DNA of 64,000 nt from the NCBI GenBank assembly GCA_963784615.1, contig CAWASG010000002.1, positions 124,001-188,000 on the forward strand, in the 5' to 3' direction. The position numbers were made by a program, and so were the translations under genes. The stretch is from UBA11403 sp963784615 (GTDB taxonomy: Bacteria; Pseudomonadota; Gammaproteobacteria; Legionellales; Legionellaceae). The notes under the pieces are model-generated. The model had not been told where the DNA came from. It saw only the letters and a list, made by a program, of their open reading frames with translations, and ran no database searches. Of this stretch, positions 17,844-26,206 are shown one piece after another (position 1 is the first letter of the stretch; the number at the start of each line of letters is the position of its first letter).

Positions 17844-17880
17844 TTGTTGGTTTGCCCTATTGGCAAACCAACAATCATTT
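17844..17880. terminator. Bidirectional terminator between two small membrane genes
   Basis: Perfect 13-bp stem TTGTTGGTTTGCC/GGCAAACCAACAA, loop CTATT, then TCATTTTAT. Confidence 0.75.
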
Positions 17881-17891
17881 TATAGCTGAGT

Positions 17892-18059
17892 TTATATTCC
17901 TAGCGGGATTCGGCCGATTAAAACAAGAATCAAATAAATGACCAATATCGTCCCAATCAAACCGCTTGGCCCATATCCCCAACTCCGGCTATATCCCCAG
18001 GTTGGTAGACCACCCAGTAGAAAAAGGATTAACAAAACAAGTAGTATAGTCCCTAACAT
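17892..18059 (-). CDS. DUF3309-family small membrane protein (55 aa)
   Basis: Starts MLGTILLVLLILFLLGGLPT and contains WGYSRSWGYGPSG, the pattern of the DUF3309 family. Two hydrophobic stretches flank the aromatic Gly-rich loop. Strong ribosome-binding site GGAGGTG before ATG. Family members are short, widespread and of unknown function, often stress-related by expression. Confidence 0.8.
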   Translation of the reverse strand: MLGTILLVLLILFLLGGLPTWGYSRSWGYGPSGLIGTILVIYLILVLIGRIPLGI

Positions 18060-18781
18060 GATACACCTCCATCAAACCCATTAAACTGCCAATGACAAAC
18101 GATATTTATACTAAATACACTATTTGAGTATAGCACGCATTAATAAAAGCACATTGCGGAAATGGGCGCAAACTTGCCTAATATTATTGCAACAATATTG
18201 CAATATGCAATAAAAATCTGCTTTTCAGGTGCCTTATCAGCGAAAAAATTATATTTTAATCAAGCACACACACAGCCCTAAACCTACAAAAAATTAAAAA
18301 TGCTCTGTTAATAATCATTTAATGCTTATAATGTATAATGAATGCACTTTATTTGCATGGTAAAATAATCATGGCTAATATAAAAGTACACCTCTTAAAT
18401 TTTCGGCCTTGTTTATCGTTTCGGCCAATGCTACGATAATTGCTTCTCTCACGCACCTTTTTTCATCGTTTAACTCTTTGATCATTAATGATTGATTTTG
18501 AATTTTTGTCGCTCAAAAAGATCTGCACCCAATTTTAAATAAAAATCTAGATATCTGCCCTCCGGTTTTAGATGGCCTCCATCTTTAAGTAAACCTAAGC
18601 CTAGCCAGTGCTTCGTTCGGTTCTTTTTTTTCAAAGCGGTGACTAAAAGACACGGGTTAACCACACCACCCATAAAGTTGGCAGTTTAATTTATCAACAT
18701 GATGTAAAATCATCATGTTGATAAATATCCCAACCATGGGCAATGCGGTCAATGTCGTGGAGATGCGTAATTCATAAAATT
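18060..18781. other. Gene-poor stretch
   Basis: AT-rich, with no convincing gene. A 62-codon minus-strand frame (18485-18673) has no recognisable features. A perfect 15-bp hairpin TTTATCAACATGATG/CATCATGTTGATAAA spans 18690-18725. Confidence 0.5.
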
Positions 18782-19102
18782 TTAGAAAGTCGAGTTAACG
18801 GTACTCGCTTGATTTTTTGTGGCATGGTCTTCGTTTTCCTGGTCAAAAGAAACTTGAAAGAAAGTTTGCTGTGAAACAGTTAATGGACTTAGAGTAAATT
18901 CTTTATATAAAGTTATTAACTTTCGCTGTTCAGCTATATGGTCTTTAATAGCCTTTTGATCAGCATGATAGACTAATACCTGTGTTAATATATCTAAGTC
19001 AGATTTACGTTGAGGTAATGTTGAATGGTCATGAGAATTTTGGAGTGCCTCTAGTTTCTCTCTTAATTCTTTTTGTCGAGTTGTAATTTCACTTTCTGTC
19101 AT
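18782..19102 (-). CDS. Hypothetical coiled-coil protein (106 aa)
   Basis: Soluble and charged. Residues 5-80 are predominantly helical with heptad-like spacing (RQKELREKLEALQ), and the C-terminus is polar. AAAGGAC precedes the ATG. No family recognised. Sits between repeat-rich DNA and a broken ATPase gene. Confidence 0.5.
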   Translation of the reverse strand: MTESEITTRQKELREKLEALQNSHDHSTLPQRKSDLDILTQVLVYHADQKAIKDHIAEQRKLITLYKEFTLSPLTVSQQTFFQVSFDQENEDHATKNQASTVNSTF

Positions 19103-19189
19103 GTTGGCGGTCCTTTAAGTGTAGAATTTTTGTAAAGTTAAATTATGATTCAATTGCCAATTTTTACCCTACATTTCGCACCAATGTAG

Positions 19190-19320
19190 TCCCATAGCCT
19201 GGATGATGCACTCCTGATACTACCAACGTCAAGCAAACCTTTAAGCGTCAACCGGGGTGGATGTACATCCGCTTTTGATTATAAGGTGCCTCCACAAGCA
19301 CCGCCGCTCCTACTGCTGAT
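19190..19320. repeat. Dispersed repeats shared with 25.6 kb, 29.7 kb and 21.9 kb
   Basis: Segment around CAAGCAAACCTTTAAGCGTC (19216-19235) recurs almost unchanged at 25640-25659 and as a diverged form at ~29705. The following ATAAGGTGCCTCCACAAGCA recurs before higA (~21920). Confidence 0.7.
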
Positions 19321-19321
19321 T

Positions 19322-19863
19322 TCACATCAATAACTCGGACAAAAATTGTTCGGCTTTCATCACCTTAATCGTATCGACCATACGATCATAGCGCAGCTGC
19401 TGCACCAGTTGCACAGCGGGAAAGTGATATTTTTGATGGAAAGTATATAATGATTTACTGACCGATTGATCAGCCTGTTTTACCTCGATGATTTGTTCGA
19501 TGTCACCGTCTTTTATCAAAGCAAAATCCACTTCTTGCCCATCTTTTGTTCTGATGTAATGTAAAACATATTCCTCAGCTTGATAATCCACTTTAGCATA
19601 AACATGTTTGAGTAAACTCACCGCAACCATGTTTTCTAAACGTGCGCCCTCATCTCCGTTCACAGATCGGTTTTTTCAAACCAAGACAACATTTCAATGG
19701 TTTGCCTGTCTTCCAAATAGTCATAATTCAGATAAAGAGCGTTTTTGTAATGCCCGGCGATTTGTTTGGCAAGAAATGTTTTACCAACTTGCCGAGGGCC
19801 AGCCAGTAGAACCATTTTCTTGGTTAAATCCTTGAGAATAAGGTCAGCTTGAATTCGTTTCAT
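19322..19863 (-). pseudogene. Internally deleted AAA_14/DUF4143-type ATPase
   Basis: An N-terminal piece (start MKRIQADLILKDL at 19863) carries Walker A GPRQVGKT but stops (EKTDL-stop, at ~19660) soon after the first domain. A C-terminal piece overlapping by 4 nt in another frame (19322-19663) matches the DUF4143 nuclease-like half (GQEVDFALI, IIEVKQ). Intact members are about 370-400 residues; here only ~180 codons remain, so the middle, including Walker B, has been deleted and the frame shifted. Confidence 0.75.
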
Positions 19864-19864
19864 G

Positions 19865-19930
19865 CCGACTATTTTCGACTGCAATCGAAAATAGTCAAGA
19901 CTTTCTTCGATTGCAGTCTAAAATAGTCGG
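19865..19930. repeat. 25-bp inverted repeat at the start of the broken ATPase gene
   Basis: Arms 19865-19889 and 19906-19930, one mismatch, around CCGACTATTTT. Sits over the promoter/start region; may be an operator or leader hairpin. Confidence 0.6.
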
Positions 19931-20364
19931 ATTTTGCTTGGGGTTGAAGATTGGTGCGTACGTCAACCAGGCTGCCATGTGAATTGTCAATTTTTTTTTA
20001 AAAAAATCCCCAGCGTTTATTTTTGTTTATAAATAACGCTTTTTAAAAAACTGCTTTTCCTAAAAAACATTTATAAAAGGTTCTGCTAACGGCTACTGTT
20101 ATCTTTTTTTGATCTTAATCTTATTAGATCATGCTGCCATTCGTAATCAACTCCGTAGAGCCGTCACAAGTTGTCTATTCGGTTTAATAAGTGCTGCGCC
20201 CCAAACTACAATAACGTGATTTATTAATTCATAATCACAGCCTGGTTGACGAGGTCACAGCGTAACCTTTTTTAACAGTTTTACCCTTACCATTAACGCT
20301 TTTATTGTTTTTTTAGTTGTGTCCTTATTATTGCAAAAAATATCTGCTAAAGACTTTTTTATCC
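19931..20364. other. AT-rich gap between ATPase remnant and IS110 transposase
   Basis: Contains the repeat segment GAAGATTGGTGCGTACGTCA (~19947), also found at ~25776, and otherwise AT-rich DNA with no gene. Part must be the downstream flank of the IS110-family element, whose exact end I could not place. Confidence 0.45.
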
Positions 20365-21432
20365 TTACTCATGACACACCGTTACATTTTGTGTTTCATA
20401 AACGATTCCATTCATTAAACAACAACGTAATCGTCCGACCAATATTCTGGCAATTGCCACTATTGCCCGCTTTTTACCCCGCCGGTAGCTTAGCTCCGCA
20501 AACTTCTTAGCTATCTCGGCGTCCTTTCCTGTGGCCCGCCAAGCAACCTCAATTAATATTTGCCTTAAATAAGGGCGGCCACAATGACTGATCCCGCCTT
20601 GACGTCTCGTTTCCCCAGAAGAGGATTCACTCGGCGTTAAACCCATAAAACTATAAGCGTGTTTATTGCTATTAAATTGCTTTAACGTTCCCAGCTCACG
20701 ACTTAATACTTTAGATGATATCGTTCCTATACCAGGAGCACTTTTATAAATATCTTCTAATGCCGAAAGCTCTTGACTGGCTTTCGACTGATTAGCAATG
20801 TCTTTATTTATCTGCTTTAAATCGTCTGTTAGTCTCAGCCACTGATCACAGAAATAATCAATGACGCGCTTTAATTCAAAAGGAAAACCATCCATTTTTT
20901 TTAAGTTCTTTACCCATTGAATACTTGTCGTTTTATCATCAATTAAACTTTCGTCATATCCGAATTGAAATAATTTGCTTTTAATCCGGCAGGCGATACG
21001 ACTCCTATCTTTAATAATGGTTGCCCTTAGCCGAGTGAATAATCGTAATCGCTCCTCTTCTTCTCCAGGAATATAAATAGAACTTAATCGATTGTCGGAT
21101 AATTGCTCCGCTAATTTCTTGGCATCCCGTTTATCTGTTTTAACCTTGTCTCTAGACGCCGTTTCAACTGATCCAGGATTTACGACAATGCTCCTTATTC
21201 CAGCCTGTGTAAGCGCACGATGCAGTGCAAAACCACTAAATCCAGCTTCATAGACCGTATGTATTTGCGCACCTTTAAAAAACCGTTGTAATTGTTCAAT
21301 TAAATCGGTTGGGCTTGTTCGCATAGTCCAGCTTTTAACTTTTACTCGATCACATATGCAGTAAACCGAATAACTTTTTTTATGGACATCTATTCCTACG
21401 TATACATTTTTGCCGTTATAATCGTATTGCAT
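20365..21432 (-). CDS. IS110/IS1111-family transposase (DEDD plus serine type)
   Basis: 355 residues, apparently intact. DEDD RuvC-like domain: Asp15 (VGIDVHKK), Glu62 (VYEAG), Asp100 and Asp103 (KTDKRDAKK). C-terminal Transposase_20 domain with APGIGTISSKVL and the serine-containing GLTPSESSSGETRRQGG. IS110 elements use a bridge RNA from their non-coding end to choose target and donor sites. Flanking non-coding DNA at 21433-21597 is a candidate location. Confidence 0.9.
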   Translation of the reverse strand: MQYDYNGKNVYVGIDVHKKSYSVYCICDRVKVKSWTMRTSPTDLIEQLQRFFKGAQIHTVYEAGFSGFALHRALTQAGIRSIVVNPGSVETASRDKVKTDKRDAKKLAEQLSDNRLSSIYIPGEEEERLRLFTRLRATIIKDRSRIACRIKSKLFQFGYDESLIDDKTTSIQWVKNLKKMDGFPFELKRVIDYFCDQWLRLTDDLKQINKDIANQSKASQELSALEDIYKSAPGIGTISSKVLSRELGTLKQFNSNKHAYSFMGLTPSESSSGETRRQGGISHCGRPYLRQILIEVAWRATGKDAEIAKKFAELSYRRGKKRAIVAIARILVGRLRCCLMNGIVYETQNVTVCHE

Positions 21433-21434
21433 GA

Positions 21435-21497
21435 GAGTCTCCTTTTTTAAGTTAAGTTAAGTTAAGTTCGTTACTTCTTTACTTTAACTGGAGACTC
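21435..21497 (-). promoter_or_regulatory. SD-sequestering hairpin in front of the IS110 transposase
   Basis: GGAGACTC (21435-21442, the ribosome-binding site 2 nt before ATG) can pair with GAGTCTCC supplied by 21490-21497. The loop contains four tandem TTAAG units (21447-21466). Such folds are known in insertion sequences to block translation from read-through transcripts. Confidence 0.5.
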
Positions 21498-21597
21498 TTT
21501 TTTTTTAAAATTTTTTACTTCAATTCAACCATAGCAACTGCATTGGCTAAAATAATCGAGGTTTATGTCACCTGCGGTGCAAAAATGCGTCAATATC

Positions 21598-21918
21598 TCA
21601 TAATATGGCCTGAAGCCCTTTCTTTGAAATTAATGAAAGCAATTTTAATGAAGTCCCAGCTGGTTTTTTAACGCCCCTTTCCCATTGACTTATCAAATCT
21701 TTGGAGACGTTAAGGCAATAAGCAAACACAGGTTGGCTGACATTCTCACACTCACGCAATGCTTTTATTTCATGAGGTAAAAATCGATGTATCGGTGTTA
21801 AGCATGATACATCGAATTGTCGCATGGTCTTTTTATCAATAACACCGATATCATACATATCAACAACAGTGGAATGAATCGCCTCTAAAGGCTCACTTTT
21901 GTACGTTTTATTGGTCAT
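21598..21918 (-). CDS. higA: HigA-like antitoxin (XRE helix-turn-helix)
   Basis: 106 residues from ATG 21918, with GGAGGT ribosome-binding site; a start six codons earlier is less likely. HTH at ~55-85 (SQPVFAYCLNVSKDLISQWE) followed by GVKKPAGTSLKLLSLI, typical of HigA. Its start overlaps the ancestral end of higB by 11 nt. The antitoxin is intact while the toxin is broken, so it is probably an orphan regulator. Its original promoter is now 3.6 kb upstream. Confidence 0.82.
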   Translation of the reverse strand: MTNKTYKSEPLEAIHSTVVDMYDIGVIDKKTMRQFDVSCLTPIHRFLPHEIKALRECENVSQPVFAYCLNVSKDLISQWERGVKKPAGTSLKLLSLISKKGLQAIL

Positions 21919-21983
21919 TATAAGGTACCTCCACAAGCACAGCTGCTCCTACCATCCGCTCAATATCCTCATCAGAAAAACTA

Positions 21984-22121
21984 GGGGCTGTTGACATTTC
22001 ATATTGATCTATCGCTCATAAGCCCGACGTACCGTGGCTTGTCCACGGTATCCAGGAGTTCTCTGGATGACGCGGACAAGCCGCGTCACGTCGGCGTTGT
22101 AGAGCAAATATCAACAGACCC
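21984..22121. mobile_element. 138-bp MITE with TA duplication inside higB
   Basis: Termini GGGGCTGTTGACATTT and AAATATCAACAGACCC, flanked by TA (21982-21983 and 22122-22123). The interior is a long imperfect palindrome (CGTGGCTTGTCCACG; GCGGACAAGCCGCG). Related copies at 2754 and 17359. Confidence 0.88.
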
Positions 22122-22407
22122 TAAACATTTGTTGGGATAAATCTTTAAACACCTGTTCATCTTCTTGGCTTATATTATCACGTTCATTTTTTGGGAACCC
22201 ATACATGAAAAAAGCACGTTCTTTAATTCGAAACAAAATAATACAACGATATCCACCTGACTTTCCTTGATTTTGTCTGGCTAGGCGCTGTTTTATAACA
22301 CCACTGCCATAATCAACATCAATCATCCCTTTTTCAATGTCTTTGATCATTTGGTGTAACGTCTCACTCTAATTTACATACCTTGTCCCGATTTAATTAA
22401 CCTGAGA

Positions 22408-22436
22408 CAAAAAACCCCAAGGCAAGCACCTCGGGG
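22408..22436 (-). terminator. Rho-independent terminator of the transposon operon
   Basis: On the minus strand CCCCGAGG-TGCTTG-CCTTGGGG (one mismatch) is followed by TTTTTTG, 12 nt after the ATPase stop. Confidence 0.8.
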
Positions 22437-22447
22437 CTCTCTCACTT

Positions 22448-23248
22448 TTAAATTTGTTTCAACAGAGCGATGGCCTCTCTGATGATGTCATCTGGTAGAT
22501 GATTGATGTTTTTATCGGTAGCCAATCGCAGTGATGTAACAATGAGTTTATGTGCTTGTCTTGGATTACCTTTTGAGGACATTCGAAGCAACTCAAGCGC
22601 TGAGTCGGACAACAACTGATGCGTACATCCAGCCTGAGAAAAACCATGTTCAATAAGCTGCTTAAATGCATCGCGCTCAAGAATTGGCTTCAATTCACAA
22701 CGTGCTTGAATCCGCGATTCTAATGCAGCATTGGCGGGTTTTCCTATCTCGCGAGCGAGCTCAGGGTGGCCTACCAACCAAACGGTCATGTAGTCTTTGG
22801 AATCAAAGACAAAATTGAGGAAAGCTGGAAAATCACGAAAGAATTCAGATGGAAGATTTTGTGCTTCATCAATAATGAATACTGGCATGATGTTTTTTTG
22901 AGTCGCCAAGTGAATGATGTAGTCCTTAATATCGCGCCACAACTGAGCACGGCGATAGGAAGAAGTCAGTCCAAGTGTCAGCGCCATTTGACGATAAAAA
23001 TCGAGTCGACCAAAATCTGTCTCGGCTATGTAGAAAACGCTGTATTGATGTGGGTTTAAAGTGCTGGTTAGTTGTCGAAGTGCGGCCGTTTTCCCAAGTC
23101 CAGGCTCTGCTGTGAGTAATCCAACGCCAGGTGATTGAAGAAGCCAATTAAACTGTTGAGCAAGGCCGGCAAGTTGAGCGTTATCCCATAACTGGATGCT
23201 TTTTTTTCCTAAGGGCGCTTGGGTTAAACCAAAAAATGATTGGTACAT
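22448..23248 (-). CDS. TniB/ExeA-like AAA+ ATPase of the transposon
   Basis: 266 residues. Walker A TAEPGLGKTAALRQ (~46-59), Walker B VFIIDEAQNLP, then VGHPELAREI and an arginine-bearing sensor region. The N-terminal FFGLTQAP resembles ExeA-type ATPases. In the Mu/Tn7/Tn5053 group such ATPases select target DNA and activate the transposase. Its ATG directly abuts the stop of the transposase gene. Confidence 0.83.
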   Translation of the reverse strand: MYQSFFGLTQAPLGKKSIQLWDNAQLAGLAQQFNWLLQSPGVGLLTAEPGLGKTAALRQLTSTLNPHQYSVFYIAETDFGRLDFYRQMALTLGLTSSYRRAQLWRDIKDYIIHLATQKNIMPVFIIDEAQNLPSEFFRDFPAFLNFVFDSKDYMTVWLVGHPELAREIGKPANAALESRIQARCELKPILERDAFKQLIEHGFSQAGCTHQLLSDSALELLRMSSKGNPRQAHKLIVTSLRLATDKNINHLPDDIIREAIALLKQI

Positions 23249-24601
23249 TTAATTATCCTCTCCAGTTGTTTGTGCAAAGGTGCCAATGGACTCGACGTAG
23301 TCTTCAAAAACCAATTCAACATTGTGCTCACGCTGGATCCCTTCAGGCGAAGGTGCTGCATGTGGTCGTTGGCGCTTACGATTAAGATTGGCGTCTAAAT
23401 CTAATAAAACAGCGGCCCCCAAATTGTCACCGAAGGCTGTTTCAACCCGAACCGCAATATTTGTGTGCGGATTAAATACCAACGTCACTTTCTCACCGAC
23501 AAGGTTGTGATGCACCTCAAACATCTTGCCATCCCAACTGATCGTGCCATCTTTGCGAACAACTCGCTCAGTACGATGGTAGAAAATATCATCGATTTTA
23601 TTGGCGAAATAAGGCGTTAGAGGGCGCACGTGAAGCAGATCGTCTCTCCAACTATCAAGCGGTGTTTTCTTATCTAATCCACCATGCAGACGAATATGAT
23701 AAACATGCTCAATCCAGGCCCAAAGGCGAGCATTGAGATCACCCAAATCACGAATTTTATCGACATCAAGCTCATCGATAAATTGTTCTCGAAACGTGCG
23801 ATGAAAGCGCTCGAGCTTACCTTTGCCCTCGGGTTCTCTGGCGCGACAGTAGACAAGCCGTATCTCTAAGTGGGCACAAATAGTTTGTAATGACTCTGAG
23901 CGGTATGCAGGACCATTATCAATAATCAATTTATACGGTACGCCTCGTTTCAATACAGCGGATTTGAGCACGCCCTCTATATCGAGAGCGGTTTCTCCAA
24001 GACAAAATGCACTATGTGTAATAAGGCGTGACGAGTCGTCAATCAGCGAGACCAAGTAAGTTTTTCGCATCCCAGATGGCGTTTGAATCCGTGGGCCATG
24101 GAGTACATCTCCTTGCCAGATATCTCCTGCATGGGCAGCCACGAATGATCGGCGCTCAATAGTGTCTTGGTTGGGTATAATGCGTTTTGACAGGTGCTGT
24201 TGTTGTAAAAAACGATGAACGGAAGCTCGAGCCAATGTGTCTTTAGCAACTAATCCTTCGCGCTCAATCATGCCAATGATAGTGTTAATTGAGCGTGAAG
24301 GCTTATCCTTTTTAAGTGTCACAATTCTGCTTTGTACGGCTTCTGAAAGTTGTGTGCTTCCTTTGTCTACGCGCGGCTTGGGATTCAGTGCTTCGATACC
24401 TCCTCGCTTCCAATCGTAGTACCAGCGCGCAATCGTTTCTTCACTGATATGCGTTCGTCTTGACTCAGGAATAGTGTAACGATCGGCAGCCAAACTTCGG
24501 ATAATACTTTTAACCTCACCGCGCTTTAATTCAGCACGGCTCGCTAATGGACCAAGAACCATCAGGCGAAACAAAGCCATCGGGTGTAAAGGTTTACTCA
24601 T
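23249..24601 (-). CDS. DDE (rve-type) transposase, TniA-like
   Basis: 450 residues. N-terminal HTH region (ISEETIARWYYDWKRGG), integrase core with Asp in DIWQGDVLHG, Asp in LIIDNGPAYRS and Glu in EPEGKGKLERFHRTF, then a Mu-type C-terminal beta-barrel (WDGKMFEVHHNLVGEKV). All three catalytic residues are present, so the element may still be active. Confidence 0.85.
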   Translation of the reverse strand: MSKPLHPMALFRLMVLGPLASRAELKRGEVKSIIRSLAADRYTIPESRRTHISEETIARWYYDWKRGGIEALNPKPRVDKGSTQLSEAVQSRIVTLKKDKPSRSINTIIGMIEREGLVAKDTLARASVHRFLQQQHLSKRIIPNQDTIERRSFVAAHAGDIWQGDVLHGPRIQTPSGMRKTYLVSLIDDSSRLITHSAFCLGETALDIEGVLKSAVLKRGVPYKLIIDNGPAYRSESLQTICAHLEIRLVYCRAREPEGKGKLERFHRTFREQFIDELDVDKIRDLGDLNARLWAWIEHVYHIRLHGGLDKKTPLDSWRDDLLHVRPLTPYFANKIDDIFYHRTERVVRKDGTISWDGKMFEVHHNLVGEKVTLVFNPHTNIAVRVETAFGDNLGAAVLLDLDANLNRKRQRPHAAPSPEGIQREHNVELVFEDYVESIGTFAQTTGEDN

Positions 24602-24727
24602 TTTTCTCTCCGCTATTAATGGGGAGTGAAGTTAATCAGTAAAATCATGACACCGAAACGACCAAACTGTGTGGGGTGCTTATTTTGTACAAGCATGGCA
24701 CAACTCATGCTTATACTGATTAAGCGT

Positions 24728-25267
24728 TCATGGGATAACAACTCCGGTAACATGGCAAAGGCGCATCGCTGCACTCAGGCTCATTCTCTGAAGAGTCATT
24801 TTCCAAAAGTCTTTCATATTTATGGATCTGCCCAGTGCGCAAAAATAGGTACATAAGGCATCTTTATGAAAACGAAACTGCTTCGTAAAACGCAGCAGCC
24901 AACGCTTGATGGTCTGGCGTGAGGGCTGCATCGTTTTTGATATAGCGTAAGCACTCATGCCAGAAAGGTACAATAAAAAAATGACCTGTTGCATCTCCCA
25001 CAAATACCATCTACGCGGTGGAATGCATTCCGGCAGGACTGAACATGTTTTGTGGCAACAGGGGCAATAGTATCGCTGAATAAACACTGGATTTAGTGAG
25101 GTGCTTGAAGGGTTAATGCGATCCGCTTCACGAGAATACCCACCATGTCGCCAAGGGTGTGATTTACCGCAACATAGACAATTTTTTAAGTCCAATTTTT
25201 CAGGTTCATGCTTTTGGATATGAATGTACTGTACTAATGATAAAATATCTGCGAAAATATATGCCAT
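24728..25267 (-). CDS. DUF6431-like zinc-ribbon protein of the transposon
   Basis: 179 residues. Two CxxC pairs, CLCCGKSHPWRHGGYSREA and YYCPCCHKTCSVLP, make a zinc ribbon, followed by an HTH-like segment (GMSAYAISKTMQPSRQTIKRW). It reads like the N-terminal DNA-binding part of a transposase without a catalytic domain. First gene of the three-gene transposon, so probably a terminus-binding or target-choice subunit; that role is inference. Confidence 0.65.
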   Translation of the reverse strand: MAYIFADILSLVQYIHIQKHEPEKLDLKNCLCCGKSHPWRHGGYSREADRINPSSTSLNPVFIQRYYCPCCHKTCSVLPECIPPRRWYLWEMQQVIFLLYLSGMSAYAISKTMQPSRQTIKRWLLRFTKQFRFHKDALCTYFCALGRSINMKDFWKMTLQRMSLSAAMRLCHVTGVVIP

Positions 25268-25551
25268 GACTGATCTCTTGTTTTCTTGTTTTGTAAGAGA
25301 CTCAATGATACATGTTGATCAGTCACTAATCATAATTAATTTTTTATCTCATTGTTTTTGATAGTAGTGATTAGGCTTGTGATCAAGATAGTGCGAGATA
25401 AATTCTTCAGTTAAGAACTATATTTTTCGAGACATTACAATTTGGCATAATGTTTTGTCGCTGATCCGTTCTTTTTTCGCAAACTTAGTAAACCACTTGT
25501 TTTTAAAAATACGCAAGATGTATGTTCCATGTTGTTCTTGACTTTATTTTT

Positions 25552-25580
25552 ATTATATAGAACCTTGTTCTACTTGTCAA
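25552..25580 (-). promoter_or_regulatory. higBA promoter with overlapping operator
   Basis: Read on the minus strand: TTGACA (25580-25575), 17-bp spacer, TATAAT (25557-25552), a full sigma-70 consensus. The spacer contains the palindrome TAGAACAAGGTTCTA (25572-25558), well placed for HigA repression. The TTG start of higB is 36 nt downstream. It now drives only a 77-nt toxin stub. Confidence 0.85.
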
Positions 25581-25599
25581 TAATCATGTTGCTGGATAA

Positions 25600-25815
25600 T
25601 CGCGCAACTTAGTTGCCCGCCCGATACTACTAACGCCAAGCAAACCTTTAAGCGTCAACCGGGGAGGATGTACATCCGCTGTTGATTAAATGCATGGAGT
25701 TTGATTTTGCTTGGTTTTAATCAGGCACTTCGGTGATGCCCCCATCCCGGTTGCCGCGCGGTGGGGGTATTGGGATTGAAGATTGGTGCGTGCGTCAACC
25801 GGGCTACGTTCTGGA
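25600..25815. repeat. Composite dispersed repeat
   Basis: Begins near CGATACTACTAACGCCAAGC and ends with GAAGATTGGTGCGTGCGTCA (~25776). Both ends recur around the ATPase pseudogene (19.2 and 19.95 kb) and one near 29.7 kb. It includes a GC-rich hairpin (CCCCCATCCCGG...GTGGGGG). No gene in 25581-25839. Confidence 0.6.
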
Positions 25816-25839
25816 TGACGCGTGGAGTGAATTTTTCGA

Positions 25840-26112
25840 TCATTTATACTGCTGTGCAATGGCTATTTCTAAGCCATCATTGGTGAGGGAGAGGTACTTA
25901 TAATGAGGATCGGCAGTGGTTCGCTCTAACCACTCGTTGGCGATACAAATATCAACTAAGTGTTGCACGTCCGCCAATTGAACCTCGGCCCCGAGTTTTT
26001 GCGCCAATTTGGCAACCACCGTATCATCAATACTGATAAACAGCGTGGTACGATCCACCCCTCTGGCTCTTAGCTCATCATAAAAAATATCTAAAATATC
26101 AATTTCGTTCAT
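25840..26112 (-). CDS. Hypothetical protein (90 aa), winged-helix-like
   Basis: Short soluble protein (starts MNEIDILDIFYDEL). The C-terminal half, VQHLVDICIANEWLERTTAD followed by a YLSLTNDGLEIA stretch, resembles a winged-helix wing. GGGGAA lies just before the ATG. No family recognised with confidence. Confidence 0.6.
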   Translation of the reverse strand: MNEIDILDIFYDELRARGVDRTTLFISIDDTVVAKLAQKLGAEVQLADVQHLVDICIANEWLERTTADPHYKYLSLTNDGLEIAIAQQYK

Positions 26113-26206
26113 GGGGAATCTCGCGTTTCAGTTGAACAGGTACCGTAATTTTTATTTTGTTTTCATCAATGACCATGTTATCCCTATATAAAAATAGATT
26201 GCGTGG

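Larger units (their letters stand above)
22355..25439 (-). mobile_element. 3,085-bp TniA/TniB-type transposon inserted in higB
   Basis: Ends TGTAACGTCTCA (22355) and, inverted, TGTAATGTCTCG (ending 25439), with 6-bp duplications ATTTGG at 22349-22354 and 25440-25445. It carries three minus-strand genes in the order DUF6431-like, DDE transposase, AAA+ ATPase, then a terminator. Termini starting TGT and an ATPase-assisted DDE transposase fit the Tn7/Tn5053/Mu-like superfamily. Confidence 0.85.
21908..25516 (-). pseudogene. higB: higB toxin (RelE/PF06296 type) split by a transposon and a MITE
   Basis: Three pieces: 25516-25440 (TTG start; reads RIFKNKWFTKFAKKE), 22348-22122 (DIEKG...GGVIKQR-like, FFMYGFPKNERDNIS) and 21981-21908 (FSFSDEDIERM to stop). 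Removing the transposon with one 6-bp target copy, and the MITE with one TA, joins 77+227+74 = 378 nt. This is an exact 126 codons (125 residues) with no stop, ending in the expected overlap with higA. The toxin is inactive as it stands. Assignment to the HigB/RelE family is from sequence pattern. Confidence 0.85.

Noticed and set aside
18485..18673. 62-codon minus-strand gene
   Set aside because: No convincing ribosome-binding site, no family features, no operon context.
20365..21432. Toxin-antitoxin or resolvase function for the 355-aa protein
   Set aside because: DEDD residues and the Transposase_20 C-terminus identify it as IS110-family.
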